Shown: positions 7,589 to 15,979 of the stretch, piece by piece
Position numbering within the stretch: position 1 is the stretch's first letter
How the letters are laid out: every line of letters starts with the position of its first letter
NCBI GenBank assembly: GCA_022826865.1
Contig: JAJDUC010000002.1
Coordinates: 1 to 42,524 of the forward strand
From: Anaerolineae bacterium
GTDB taxonomy: Bacteria; Chloroflexota; Anaerolineae; Aggregatilineales; Phototrophicaceae
Reading direction: 5' to 3'
DNA length: 42,524 nt
Position numbers and translations under genes: made by a program
The notes under the pieces: model-generated
Database searches by the model: none
Seen by the model: only the letters and a program-made list of their open reading frames with translations
What the model was told of the DNA's origin: nothing

Positions 7589-7888
7589 TCAGGCGCGACG
7601 GGTCGAAACGGCCGACAGTTCATTCAGCAATTCTTCTCTGATGTCGTCCGGAATCTGATAATAAGGCAGCCCCAGCAGCGCGCCTTGCAGCGCCCATAGC
7701 ATGGTCCGGCTGACCGGGAAGCGCTCCCGCAGTCGCAAGTAGACCCGGGCCGCGCCCATCCTGGCAATATCGTCCCTTGACCGGACGCCGATCGCCAAGA
7801 GCTTGTCCGCGGATCGCGGGCCGAGATTTTTCAGCCCCAGCAATTGCGCGCGCGCGGATTCCGCCGGATCAGGTGGCGACTGAGTCAT
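7589..7888 (-). CDS. TfoX C-terminal domain protein
   Basis: A 99-residue protein matching the C-terminal helix-hairpin domain of TfoX/Sxy: LLGLKNLGPRSADKLLAIGVRSRDDIARMGA, then LRLRERFPVSRTMLWALQGALLG. The N-terminal TfoX domain is missing, as in many stand-alone bacterial members. TfoX/Sxy aids competence gene expression in gamma-proteobacteria; in this lineage its job is unknown. The start overlaps the end of the M16 peptidase gene by 20 nt, suggesting translational coupling in one operon. A comEA gene lies 22 kb away, so a DNA-uptake link is possible but speculative. Confidence 0.8.
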   Translation of the reverse strand: MTQSPPDPAESARAQLLGLKNLGPRSADKLLAIGVRSRDDIARMGAARVYLRLRERFPVSRTMLWALQGALLGLPYYQIPDDIREELLNELSAVSTRRA

Positions 7889-9182
7889 TCGCTATCTTGC
7901 CGGACTGGTCAGGACCGGCCACAGCGATGACCATGTCGGCGGCGCCAAGATAGCGCTGCGCCGCTTGGAGCAGGTCATCTTTCTTGGCGCTGTAGATCAT
8001 CTCGTCATATTCGGCGAGGTAATCCAGACCCAGGTTGAAGCTCTCCATACTATGAATGTGCGATGCGATTCCCTCATTGCTTTCCAGCCGCAGCGGCATG
8101 CGCCCAGTGAAATAGCTCTGATTGTCGGCCAGATCCTCGTCGGATACCGCTTCCGTCGTCAGGGCTTCGATCTCTTCCAGGATCGACGCGATTGCCAAAT
8201 CGACGTTCTCTGGATTGACGCCGGCGCTGACGGACCAGGGGTCGGGGCCGTGGCCGCCCCCAAGGCGACTGTATGCATAATATGCCAAGCCTTTTTCTTC
8301 GCGCACGCTTTTGCCGATCCGCCCCATCATGCCGAATTCGCCGAGCACACTGTTTGCCAGTTGCGCGGGCAGATAATCTTTCGCCTTGCGCGACGGTCCG
8401 ATAATGCCCATGCAGATATCGGACTGCGTCTTGCCCGGAACCGCTACGATCGGCCGGGCATCCCCGCCGCGCGCCGCCGGCGCCTCAGCCTCCAGCGCAT
8501 CGGGCTGCGCCGGATTATCCCAGTCTGCAAAGCTCTCGCTCGCCAATGCGACTGCTTCCGCTGCTTCCACCGCGCCGACGATCACCAGGATCATGCCGCG
8601 GGGTCCAATGTGCCCGGCGTGAAATTGCTCTAGATCCTCCCGGCTGATATCCAGGACAGTCTCTTCAGTCCCGAAGGTCCCGTAGTGATAGGGATGCGTC
8701 TTTGGATAGAGCGCCTCGCGCATGGCTTTGGCCGCGCGATATCGTGTGTCAAAACTGCTGTATTGCAGCCAGGTCAAGCGCTCGCCGCGCAATCGTTCCA
8801 CGTGTTCGGCCGGAAAGACCGGGTTGCGCAAGGCATCGGCCGCTATGTTCAGGAGCAGCGACAGATCCTCCGCAAGCGCTTTGCCGGAAAGACCAAGCTT
8901 GTGCACATGGCCGCGAAAACCGAGGTCTGCGCCGGCGTCTTCCAGCGCGCCATGCAGGTCATCAAAGTTGCGTTGAATCGTGCCGGTCATCAGCGCGCCC
9001 GCCGCAAGCGAGGCGAGACCGCTCTGTCCCGGCTTCTCATAAATGCTTCCGGCATGTATGGAGCCGAATAGATTGACCGATTGCACAGAGGTGTTCTCGT
9101 AGACCAGCAGGACGACGCCATTGGGCAAGGTCTCGCGGGTGATATTGCTTGCGCTGGGGATGCTCGTCTGCTGGATCTTCAT
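7869..9182 (-). CDS. M16 family peptidase, non-catalytic partner subunit
   Basis: A 437-residue insulinase/pitrilysin-family protein (TRETLPNGVVLLVYENTSV; later KGLAYYAYSRLGGGHG). The zinc motif HxxEH expected near residue 55 is replaced by QSGLASLAAGALM, so the catalytic zinc site is absent. In two-subunit M16B peptidases one chain carries HxxEH and the other the substrate-holding Arg/Tyr pair. This chain fits the second role, with its YYAYSR segment. The active partner lies immediately upstream with 5 nt between, and the genes are surely co-transcribed. The substrate is unknown, probably peptides. No signal peptide is seen. Confidence 0.88.
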   Translation of the reverse strand: MKIQQTSIPSASNITRETLPNGVVLLVYENTSVQSVNLFGSIHAGSIYEKPGQSGLASLAAGALMTGTIQRNFDDLHGALEDAGADLGFRGHVHKLGLSGKALAEDLSLLLNIAADALRNPVFPAEHVERLRGERLTWLQYSSFDTRYRAAKAMREALYPKTHPYHYGTFGTEETVLDISREDLEQFHAGHIGPRGMILVIVGAVEAAEAVALASESFADWDNPAQPDALEAEAPAARGGDARPIVAVPGKTQSDICMGIIGPSRKAKDYLPAQLANSVLGEFGMMGRIGKSVREEKGLAYYAYSRLGGGHGPDPWSVSAGVNPENVDLAIASILEEIEALTTEAVSDEDLADNQSYFTGRMPLRLESNEGIASHIHSMESFNLGLDYLAEYDEMIYSAKKDDLLQAAQRYLGAADMVIAVAGPDQSGKIANDSVAT

Positions 9183-9187
9183 GCCGC

Positions 9188-10459
9188 TTATGCCTCCGCT
9201 TCGGCATCGGTTGGCTGCAAAATGCCGACGACGCGATTCTTCGGCAGGAGATAACGTTGGGCGACCTCGAGCACATCCTCCGCCGACACCGCCATCAGCC
9301 GTTCAGCATAGCGGTCAAACCAGGTTACATCGCCCAGGATGAAGGACTGGGCCAAATAAAATGCCTGTTCGGTGACGCTTTCCGTGCTGTAGGCGAAGGC
9401 GGCTTTGGTCTGCTTTCGCGCCTTGTTCAGCTCCGCCTCGCTGACGCCATCGGCTTGGATGCGGGCAAACTCGGCCAGCATGGCCGTTTCCGCCTCTTCG
9501 GGCGTCCGGCCTTCGCGCAATGTCACAAGAATGGCGTACAGGTAGGGGTCGATGGTCGGCGTAAGCGAGGCGCCGACGCCGGCGGCGATTTCGGTTTTCA
9601 CCAGCGCCTGATAAAGCCGGCTCGTTTTGTTGTCGGAGGCGCCGCTGCTGCCACTGAGTATGGCATCCAGCACCTTGAGTTTCAGCCAGTCGTCGCCTGT
9701 GGCTGCCGGCGCGCGGTGGCAGATCTCGAAGAAGGCGGTCTTGCCCGGCCGTTCGACAAAGACGCGGCGTTCGCCCATCTGCTCCGGTTCTTGGCGAACA
9801 AATAAGTCCATTGCCTCTCGTTTGCCGGGTATCGAACCATACAGCTGTTCGATCTTGGCGAGCATTTCCGCCGTGTCAAAGGCGCCGACGGCGATGGCGG
9901 CGGCATTGGCCGGGCGATAATGAAGGCGATAATGATGGAACAAGTCGTCGCGGCTCATCGTGCGCAGATCGGTCTCGTCTCCGATGATCTCGTGGTGGTA
10001 GCCATGCACGCGAAAGGCGGCGCCGCGCACTTCTTCTTGCAGCCAGAATGTCGGCTGGTTTTCCGCGCCTTGCCGCTCGGAGATGATGACCGTGCGCTCG
10101 GATTCGGTCTCTTCGGGGTCGAAGATGGCGTTCGTCATGCGGTCAGCTTCGGCGCGCATGGCGATATCGATCTTGTGGGCGGGCAGGGTCTCGAAGTACT
10201 TGGTGGCATCCATTGAGGTGAAGGCGTTCCACTGGCCGCCGGCGCGGTCGATTTCGCGGTCGAGATGGCCGGCGGGAAATTGCTCCGTGCCTTTGAACAT
10301 CATGTGCTCGACCCAGTGGGAGATGCCGGTGCGGCCGGTGGGTTCGTTGCGGCTGCCGACGCGGTAAGCCAGCCACCAACTGATGACGGGCGCGCTATGC
10401 GCCTCTTTGAGCAGGACGGTGAGCCCGTTGGGGAGTGTGTGGTGGGTGAGGGTGGTCAA
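9188..10459 (-). CDS. M16 family zinc peptidase, catalytic subunit
   Basis: Catalytic member of the M16 pair. It has the inverted zinc motif H-W-V-E-H in GISHWVEHMMFKGTEQFP, followed by GGQWNAFTSMDATKYFE and a downstream glutamate region (ESERTVIISE) for the third zinc ligand. It probably forms a heterodimer with the HxxEH-less subunit encoded next. The frame is open to a TTG at 10492, but a -10-like TATATT on this strand (10491-10496) overlaps that codon. The TTG at 10459, with AGGG before it and MTTLTHHTLPNGLTVLL after, is therefore preferred. It is divergent from the restriction-modification gene across a promoter region of about 110 bp. Confidence 0.9.
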   Translation of the reverse strand: MTTLTHHTLPNGLTVLLKEAHSAPVISWWLAYRVGSRNEPTGRTGISHWVEHMMFKGTEQFPAGHLDREIDRAGGQWNAFTSMDATKYFETLPAHKIDIAMRAEADRMTNAIFDPEETESERTVIISERQGAENQPTFWLQEEVRGAAFRVHGYHHEIIGDETDLRTMSRDDLFHHYRLHYRPANAAAIAVGAFDTAEMLAKIEQLYGSIPGKREAMDLFVRQEPEQMGERRVFVERPGKTAFFEICHRAPAATGDDWLKLKVLDAILSGSSGASDNKTSRLYQALVKTEIAAGVGASLTPTIDPYLYAILVTLREGRTPEEAETAMLAEFARIQADGVSEAELNKARKQTKAAFAYSTESVTEQAFYLAQSFILGDVTWFDRYAERLMAVSAEDVLEVAQRYLLPKNRVVGILQPTDAEAEA

Positions 10460-10523
10460 GTGATTGCCCTGTGCTTGCGAATGAAACGACAATATAGCAT
10501 ATCATGCAAGGCGACGAATGCGC

Positions 10524-10529
10524 TATAAT
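10524..10529 (+). promoter_or_regulatory. -10 box TATAAT for restriction-modification gene
   Basis: A perfect TATAAT 38 bp before the ATG at 10568. No matching -35 is evident. AGGAG at 10554-10558 gives 9 nt spacing to the ATG and rules against the TTG at 10544, which would lie upstream of that ribosome site. Confidence 0.45.
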
Positions 10530-10567
10530 CCAACTCTTCAATATTGTATCAGCAGGAGCTTTCAACA

Positions 10568-13519
10568 ATGACGCTATCCAAGGCAGAAGCTCGCGAAAAC
10601 TTAGAAGCGTTGATAGCGAAATTCTATCAACTTACGCCGGAACAAAGAGACGATGCGAGCGAAGGCAGCGTCTTCGGCAGTTTCGTATTGCCGCTCTTTC
10701 GAGATGTGCTTGGATGGCCGACTGAAGACGTTACAAAGTTCGCGCGCGAACAAGCGGTTGTCAGGCGCAAAAGAGTCGATGGAGTACTCTCTCTTGAAAG
10801 TGGAGAGAAGATATTCGTCGAGGCAAAGAAGTTCGGCGAAATACAACGGTTGTCGAATTCCAATGAGTGGACGATGGGTCCTGGTCAGCTTTCACTGCCG
10901 TCAATGGCCACGGACCGTACGCGAGAAGAACAGCAGGCTATTAACTACGCGTTCGAAAACGGCGGCAAGTGGGCCATATTGAGCAACTTCGAATGCCTAC
11001 GTCTATTTAACGCGCGACGCGATTGGCTGGTTCTTGCATTCGAGACGGCAGCCGCTTACATGGATGACTTTGAACAACTCTGGCAATTATCCTGGGAAGA
11101 AATGCATCGCGGCAGCTTGGACAGGTTGGACAACCAACGTGTAGTTAAAGATGTTGATACCAATTACCTAGATTTCATTAATCAACAGCGAGAACAGCTT
11201 GCTATTGACATTACCCTCAATCGTGACGCGAACGCCTGGGCATATTCCGAGAACGAAGAGTTGCGTTTGGACGCGTTGCGAGCGGTCGTGCAGCGTTTCC
11301 TCGACAGACTTGTTGTTGTGCGTTTTGCGGAAGATCATTACGTGATCAATCCGGGGTCTTTGAAACGCGCATATGACTATGGAAAAGACAATCCTTATGC
11401 CCGCGAGCCTTACTATTATTTGAGAGAATTCTTCCGGCATTTCGATCAAAATCACAATTCCGCGCTTTTTGCGTCTAGCGAGATAGATGACGCGGCGTTT
11501 AGTGAAATAGTGTTGGACCCACTTATTGATAAGCTGTATGAAGCTCGATTTCGGGCAATGCCAGCCGACATCATTGGAAATACCTATGAAGAGTATCTAG
11601 CCAAAACGATAGTCCTGGAAGACGGCGTCATTGCTATCCGGGACAATCTGGAAACACGAAAAGCGCAAGGCAGCTATTATACGCCACAATACATTGTTGA
11701 ATTTATTGTTGACCATACGCTAGGACGCTACTTATACGGTACACAAAACGGAAAACCAAATGGCATTAGGGCATACGGAGAGAAACGCCAAACCGCCGCT
11801 GATATCCGTGACTTGCGCGTTCTCGATAGCGCTTGCGGAAGCGGCTCGTTCCTTATATACGCTTATGGGGTACTGTCGACGTTTTATCAATCTGAAATCA
11901 CGCGCTTAACTGAAGCATTTGACCAGAAAGTCAAGGATATTGCTGCTAGATTTGCGACAGTTACCGTTGACGACAGGATTGAAGCCCAGCGGATTGAAAA
12001 CGAACGTGAGTATCTACGCAAAAACTATCGTCAACTCATCCTAGAGAAACACCTCTACGGCGTCGACCTCGATCCTCAAGCGGCTGAAATCGCTGTGATG
12101 AATCTCATATTGCGCGCTTTGGAAGGCTCGAAGCAGAGTGAAAAGCTGCCTCTAATCCTCAATCAGAACATCAAGGTGGGCAACAGCCTGATTGGCTTGA
12201 GCCCCGATGATCCGGGTCTGGCTGACTATGCTGACGAGTTGACCACGATCCGACGGCTGCGAAACGAACTCATTGAAACCGACCACAGCAAACCGCGCCA
12301 CCGCCTGATCCAAGTCGAGCTTGAAAGCGCAACCGAGGATCTCAAACGCGAGTTTCAGAGCCGATATTTAGTCTCGGCGCAACCGTTCCATTGGCAAATT
12401 GAATTCCCTGAGGTCTTCGTCGATGAGGATGGTCAGATGTTGGACAATCCAGGCTTTCACTTTGTCTTCGGCAATCCGCCCTATGGCGCAAAGCTCCGCC
12501 AGGCCGAACGAAACTACTTGAGATGCGAATTCGATATCGGCATGACCAACAGTGCAGGACTATTCATGGTGCAGTCCTTACGACTGTTGCGGCGCGATGG
12601 CGGACACGGGTTTATCGTCCCGAAATCATTTTTGTATGCCTCCAATTGGCGCAAACTTCGAGAAAGGCTGCTGGCCGGGCTTGAAGACTTGGCCGATTGC
12701 GGAAGGGCCTGGGAAGAGGTCAACCTGGAACAAGTCATCTACATCCATCGCAAAAGCGGAAACGAACTGAGCTACCGCAATTTGAAACGAGAAGATCATG
12801 TATTCCAGCAAGTCGGCAGAGTTGATAAGCGGGAGTGCCGCCGTTTCGGATTCTATGTAAATGATATTGATGAGAGTGCGCTGCTCTTAGCCAGACATCT
12901 GCTAGCGCAAGAAAAATTCTTGGGGCGGTACATATCGAATGCACGTGGTGCCGCATTACAGGGTAAATTGAACACATTTCGTAGCGGAGCACCTGTGATT
13001 GCCGGAAGAACTCTTAAGAGATATCACTTCAGCGAATTGGCTGGCTATTTTTACTCAAGTGACGTACCTGAGAAGGCACGTATTAGCGAGGGCAGCATTC
13101 TTGTTCAAAACATCGTCACACAGCGTCACCTGGTAGCGCACCTGGTCAATGACGCTCACTCAGATCACTTAATTCTTGACTCAGTTAATCAAATTCGAGT
13201 GCTGTCGGACAGCCTTTCGCCTGAGTTTATTTTGGCGCTACTAAACAGCAAATTGGTGAACTGGTTTGTATACTACTTTCTGTTCGCGCAAGCTTCGCTT
13301 ACGATGCACTTTGACAATCCCATAACCAACCGCATCCCCCTGCCCAACTTCGCCAACCAGTCCGACCTTGTCGAGAAAATCGTCACCGAAGTCGAGAATA
13401 TCTATACCAATCGCCACGCCAATGAAAAGTCGTCCCAAACGCGCATAGACCAATACATCTTCCAACTCTACGGCCTATCCGCCGAGCAAATCGCTTTGGT
13501 CGAGGAAAACATGCCCTAG
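10568..13519 (+). CDS. Type IIG restriction-modification enzyme (single chain, Eco57I/MmeI-like)
   Basis: A 983-residue fused endonuclease and N6-adenine methyltransferase. The N-terminus has a PD-(D/E)xK-like nuclease motif: Asp71 in RKRVDGVLS and Glu85-x-Lys87 in IFVEAKK. The methyltransferase has AdoMet motif I LDSACGSGSF at 419-428 and catalytic motif NPPY at 636-639. The C-terminal 250 residues form the target recognition region (RTLKRYHFSELAGYFYS; ending NPITNRIPLPNF). One chain can thus cut, modify and recognise. The start is fixed by AGGAG 9 nt upstream. The gene is clearly AT-richer than its surroundings (11161-11220 has 22 G+C of 60), a sign of transfer. Its stop interlocks with that of trmB. 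No separate methylase or specificity gene is present. Confidence 0.9.
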   Translation: MTLSKAEARENLEALIAKFYQLTPEQRDDASEGSVFGSFVLPLFRDVLGWPTEDVTKFAREQAVVRRKRVDGVLSLESGEKIFVEAKKFGEIQRLSNSNEWTMGPGQLSLPSMATDRTREEQQAINYAFENGGKWAILSNFECLRLFNARRDWLVLAFETAAAYMDDFEQLWQLSWEEMHRGSLDRLDNQRVVKDVDTNYLDFINQQREQLAIDITLNRDANAWAYSENEELRLDALRAVVQRFLDRLVVVRFAEDHYVINPGSLKRAYDYGKDNPYAREPYYYLREFFRHFDQNHNSALFASSEIDDAAFSEIVLDPLIDKLYEARFRAMPADIIGNTYEEYLAKTIVLEDGVIAIRDNLETRKAQGSYYTPQYIVEFIVDHTLGRYLYGTQNGKPNGIRAYGEKRQTAADIRDLRVLDSACGSGSFLIYAYGVLSTFYQSEITRLTEAFDQKVKDIAARFATVTVDDRIEAQRIENEREYLRKNYRQLILEKHLYGVDLDPQAAEIAVMNLILRALEGSKQSEKLPLILNQNIKVGNSLIGLSPDDPGLADYADELTTIRRLRNELIETDHSKPRHRLIQVELESATEDLKREFQSRYLVSAQPFHWQIEFPEVFVDEDGQMLDNPGFHFVFGNPPYGAKLRQAERNYLRCEFDIGMTNSAGLFMVQSLRLLRRDGGHGFIVPKSFLYASNWRKLRERLLAGLEDLADCGRAWEEVNLEQVIYIHRKSGNELSYRNLKREDHVFQQVGRVDKRECRRFGFYVNDIDESALLLARHLLAQEKFLGRYISNARGAALQGKLNTFRSGAPVIAGRTLKRYHFSELAGYFYSSDVPEKARISEGSILVQNIVTQRHLVAHLVNDAHSDHLILDSVNQIRVLSDSLSPEFILALLNSKLVNWFVYYFLFAQASLTMHFDNPITNRIPLPNFANQSDLVEKIVTEVENIYTNRHANEKSSQTRIDQYIFQLYGLSAEQIALVEENMP

Positions 13520-14499
13520 TCCCGCAGCTTCCGTTCCAGCACCCGCGCCCCGTCATCCAAACCCGCTACCCATCCGCCCACAGCCTCAACCGCCCGGTGC
13601 ATGCCGTAGGTCGGCCGCGCGTGACCGATGCCCGTCAGCTTCACGATGTATTCCTCCGGCTCGGGTCGCGGCGACAGCGCGATGACGCCGCGCTGCTCGA
13701 TACTCGGCTCGTCGACCACAACTTCAAAGATGGCGACATTTCGCTTGGGATTGACATAAGCGCGGAGCACTGCAATATGCGCGCCGCCCGCTTCGCTGCG
13801 GCTTGCCTCAAAGCGCTCGACGATTTCCGCGGCGGAAAGCGGACTGCGCAAGAATAGATGTGGCATTTCCAGTTCCTTTATCGGCGGCGGATGACTCACC
13901 GGATGCGCATTGCGGCGATATTGAAAGAAGTGCCCGCTCCGCCCCTGACGATAGCCCTTTTCTTCGTATTTTGTGTGGAAGCGTCCTTTGAGTTCGTTCA
14001 CCCAGGGCCGGTCGAATTGATTGGATAGACCCGGTGTATCGGCCAGAAACTCATGCGCATATTCGGCATAATCGCTGATATCGGTCGCCAGATGCAAGAC
14101 GCCGCCCGCTGTCAGCCGGCTTGTCATGAGATCAACCGTGTCCCGCTTGATGAGACGGCGCCGGTGATGGCGCTTCTTGAACCAGGGATCGGGATAATTG
14201 ATGTGAAAGGCGGCGACCGATTCCGGTTCCAGCAGGTGCGCGAGCGCCGTTTCCGCGCGGCTGTGAATGGGGCGGACGTTGGATAAGCCCCGTCGTTCGA
14301 TCTTCGCTTCGGCCTTGTCCATCGATTGGCTGGAGATTTCCAGGCCTATGATGTTGTGGTCGGCGTTGGCTTCCGCCAGATCAATCAGATAATCGCCATT
14401 GCCGAAGCCGATCTCCACGATGAGCGGTCGCGCGCGGTCAAAGATTTCTGCCTGGTTGAGCGGCCAACTCAGGTTGAGGATGCTGAGCTTAGTCAACAT
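13516..14499 (-). CDS. trmB: tRNA (guanine-N7-)-methyltransferase with C-terminal extension
   Basis: Methylates G46 in the variable loop of tRNA using AdoMet. Family motifs: VEIGFGNGDYLIDLA (AdoMet loop), NIIGLEISSQSMDKAEAKI, and the signature HINYPDPWFKKRHHRRRLI, with LATDISDYAEYAHEF and RFHTKYEEKGYRQGR completing the fold by about residue 195. The remaining 125 residues (from about PPPIKELEMPHLFL) are a C-terminal extension not found in the Escherichia coli enzyme; its role is unknown. The ATG start is at 14499. The stop overlaps the type IIG gene's stop by 4 nt (CTAG). Confidence 0.93.
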   Translation of the reverse strand: MLTKLSILNLSWPLNQAEIFDRARPLIVEIGFGNGDYLIDLAEANADHNIIGLEISSQSMDKAEAKIERRGLSNVRPIHSRAETALAHLLEPESVAAFHINYPDPWFKKRHHRRRLIKRDTVDLMTSRLTAGGVLHLATDISDYAEYAHEFLADTPGLSNQFDRPWVNELKGRFHTKYEEKGYRQGRSGHFFQYRRNAHPVSHPPPIKELEMPHLFLRSPLSAAEIVERFEASRSEAGGAHIAVLRAYVNPKRNVAIFEVVVDEPSIEQRGVIALSPRPEPEEYIVKLTGIGHARPTYGMHRAVEAVGGWVAGLDDGARVLERKLRD

Positions 14500-14563
14500 G
14501 GTTGCCCGTCATAGGAGTGGCTTTTGCAGTGGATGTGGTTTCCCTTAGACCCAAACAAAAAAA

Positions 14564-14587
14564 CTCTGTGCCCTCTGTGTCTCTGTG
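14564..14587. repeat. Three short direct copies of CTCTGTG
   Basis: CTCTGTG occurs at 14564-14570, 14573-14579 and 14581-14587 in the gap between trmB and the MFS gene, next to a run of seven A. Similar CTCTGTG-rich strings recur between genes in many environmental bacterial contigs, in my recollection. It is far too short and tight for a CRISPR. The rest of this 200 bp gap shows no gene. Confidence 0.4.
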
Positions 14588-14699
14588 GTGAATTACCCTG
14601 TGCCAAGCTCGGCATTCAAGATATTTCCACCGATATAGACACTCCCCCGTCACCGTAGAAAGGAGTCGCTCAAGCGCTGCGGCGTCCGCGCTTGCCTTT

Positions 14700-15947
14700 T
14701 CAGGCTGCAGCGAGCGGACGTTTTCGCTTCAGCGTCTCCGGCACCATGAACAGGAAAATGCTGGAAGCCGCCAAACCCGCGCCCGCGATCACCCAGATGG
14801 CGGAACTGAGAACGAGGATTTCCGCCACGACGCCGACAACCAGGGGCGCGCCCGTGTGACCGACATCGCCGATCAGCCGCCACAGGCCGAGGAATTCGCC
14901 GCGCGATCGCGCCGGTGACAAATCGGAGCCCAGGGTCATCATGCTGCCCGAGCCCAAGCCGTTGCCCAGCCCAATGAGAACGGCGGCCAAAAGGAGACCG
15001 GTGTAGCTTGCGGCGAAAGGCACGAGCGCCATGCCCAGGGCTTGAATGCCAAAACAGGGCACAATGGCGAATTTGCGCCCGTAGCGATCCATGAGCCAGC
15101 CGGCTACTAGAAAGAGACTGAAATCGACGGCGACCGATATGCTGACGATCAGGCCGATCTGGTCGACGCCTAGGCCAAGGACATCGGCGGCGAAGAGGGG
15201 AATGACAACGGTGCGGCCAGCGCGAATCGTCTGGCCGAAGACCTGTGCCAGGCCGGCCGATGCCAGCACGCGATAATTGGATGCCAGCGCCGACAAGAAG
15301 TGAATATGATGATCGCCCTCGCTGCTGGGACGAGCGCCTTCCCGCTTGCTGTTTCGCGTGAACAAGGCGACCAAAATCAGGCCGATTCCAGTGACCAGGG
15401 CCACGCCGATAAAACCAGCGCGCAAACCGAATGCGCCGGCGATGACGCCGCCAACGGCCGGGCCGATGAATCCGCCCAGTCGATGCGTTCCGCCAAAGAT
15501 CGAGATGGCCTTGCCGCGCTTGGCCAAGTCAATATGATTTGTCACGTACAGGTGGGCGGATACGGTGTACATTGAACGGCCGAAGCCGGCGAACAAGCGC
15601 AAGACCAGCACGATCCAGATCGTCGGAGCAAAAAAGAGAAGCAGCACCGAGATGGACTTCACAAACAAACCCATCATCATGACTTGTTTGTTGCCAAAGC
15701 GCCGCTGAATCATGCCGGTTGGCACATCGGCGAAGAGCGTGCCGATGGCTTCGCCCGCCAGGATCAGGCCGATCAATCCATAGCCGATCTCGAAGTCTGC
15801 GGCGTAAAGCGGCAGGATGGGCACGAGCAATCCCTGCCCGAGCGTCACCATCAATGCCGGAAGATAGAAGGACAGGATCAGAGCGCGCAATCCATTTGCC
15901 GAATCGGTCGGATTCTTTCGCTTGGATCTGAGGAAGGCCGTGACCAA
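14700..15947 (-). CDS. Major facilitator superfamily transporter
   Basis: An integral membrane transporter with about 12 helices in 415 residues. The first helix is LRALILSFYLPALMVTLGQG. The MFS loop 2-3 motif is recognisable as GTLFADVPTGMIQRRFGNK, and a similar loop follows helix 8 (GWLMDRYGRKFAI). These suggest a drug- or metabolite-efflux type, but the substrate cannot be told. The frame runs open to 16151 inside the aminotransferase gene; that part reads as random sequence. A TTG at 15947, 32 nt after the aminotransferase stop, is the best start, though its ribosome site is weak. It is probably co-transcribed with the aminotransferase. Confidence 0.85.
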   Translation of the reverse strand: MVTAFLRSKRKNPTDSANGLRALILSFYLPALMVTLGQGLLVPILPLYAADFEIGYGLIGLILAGEAIGTLFADVPTGMIQRRFGNKQVMMMGLFVKSISVLLLFFAPTIWIVLVLRLFAGFGRSMYTVSAHLYVTNHIDLAKRGKAISIFGGTHRLGGFIGPAVGGVIAGAFGLRAGFIGVALVTGIGLILVALFTRNSKREGARPSSEGDHHIHFLSALASNYRVLASAGLAQVFGQTIRAGRTVVIPLFAADVLGLGVDQIGLIVSISVAVDFSLFLVAGWLMDRYGRKFAIVPCFGIQALGMALVPFAASYTGLLLAAVLIGLGNGLGSGSMMTLGSDLSPARSRGEFLGLWRLIGDVGHTGAPLVVGVVAEILVLSSAIWVIAGAGLAASSIFLFMVPETLKRKRPLAAA

Positions 15948-15979
15948 AATCCAGCTACCTAAGTCGCATTGCCTGGGAT

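Noticed and set aside
14564..14587. CRISPR or tandem array
   Set aside because: Repeats are only 7 bp with 1-2 bp between them, and no cas gene is near.
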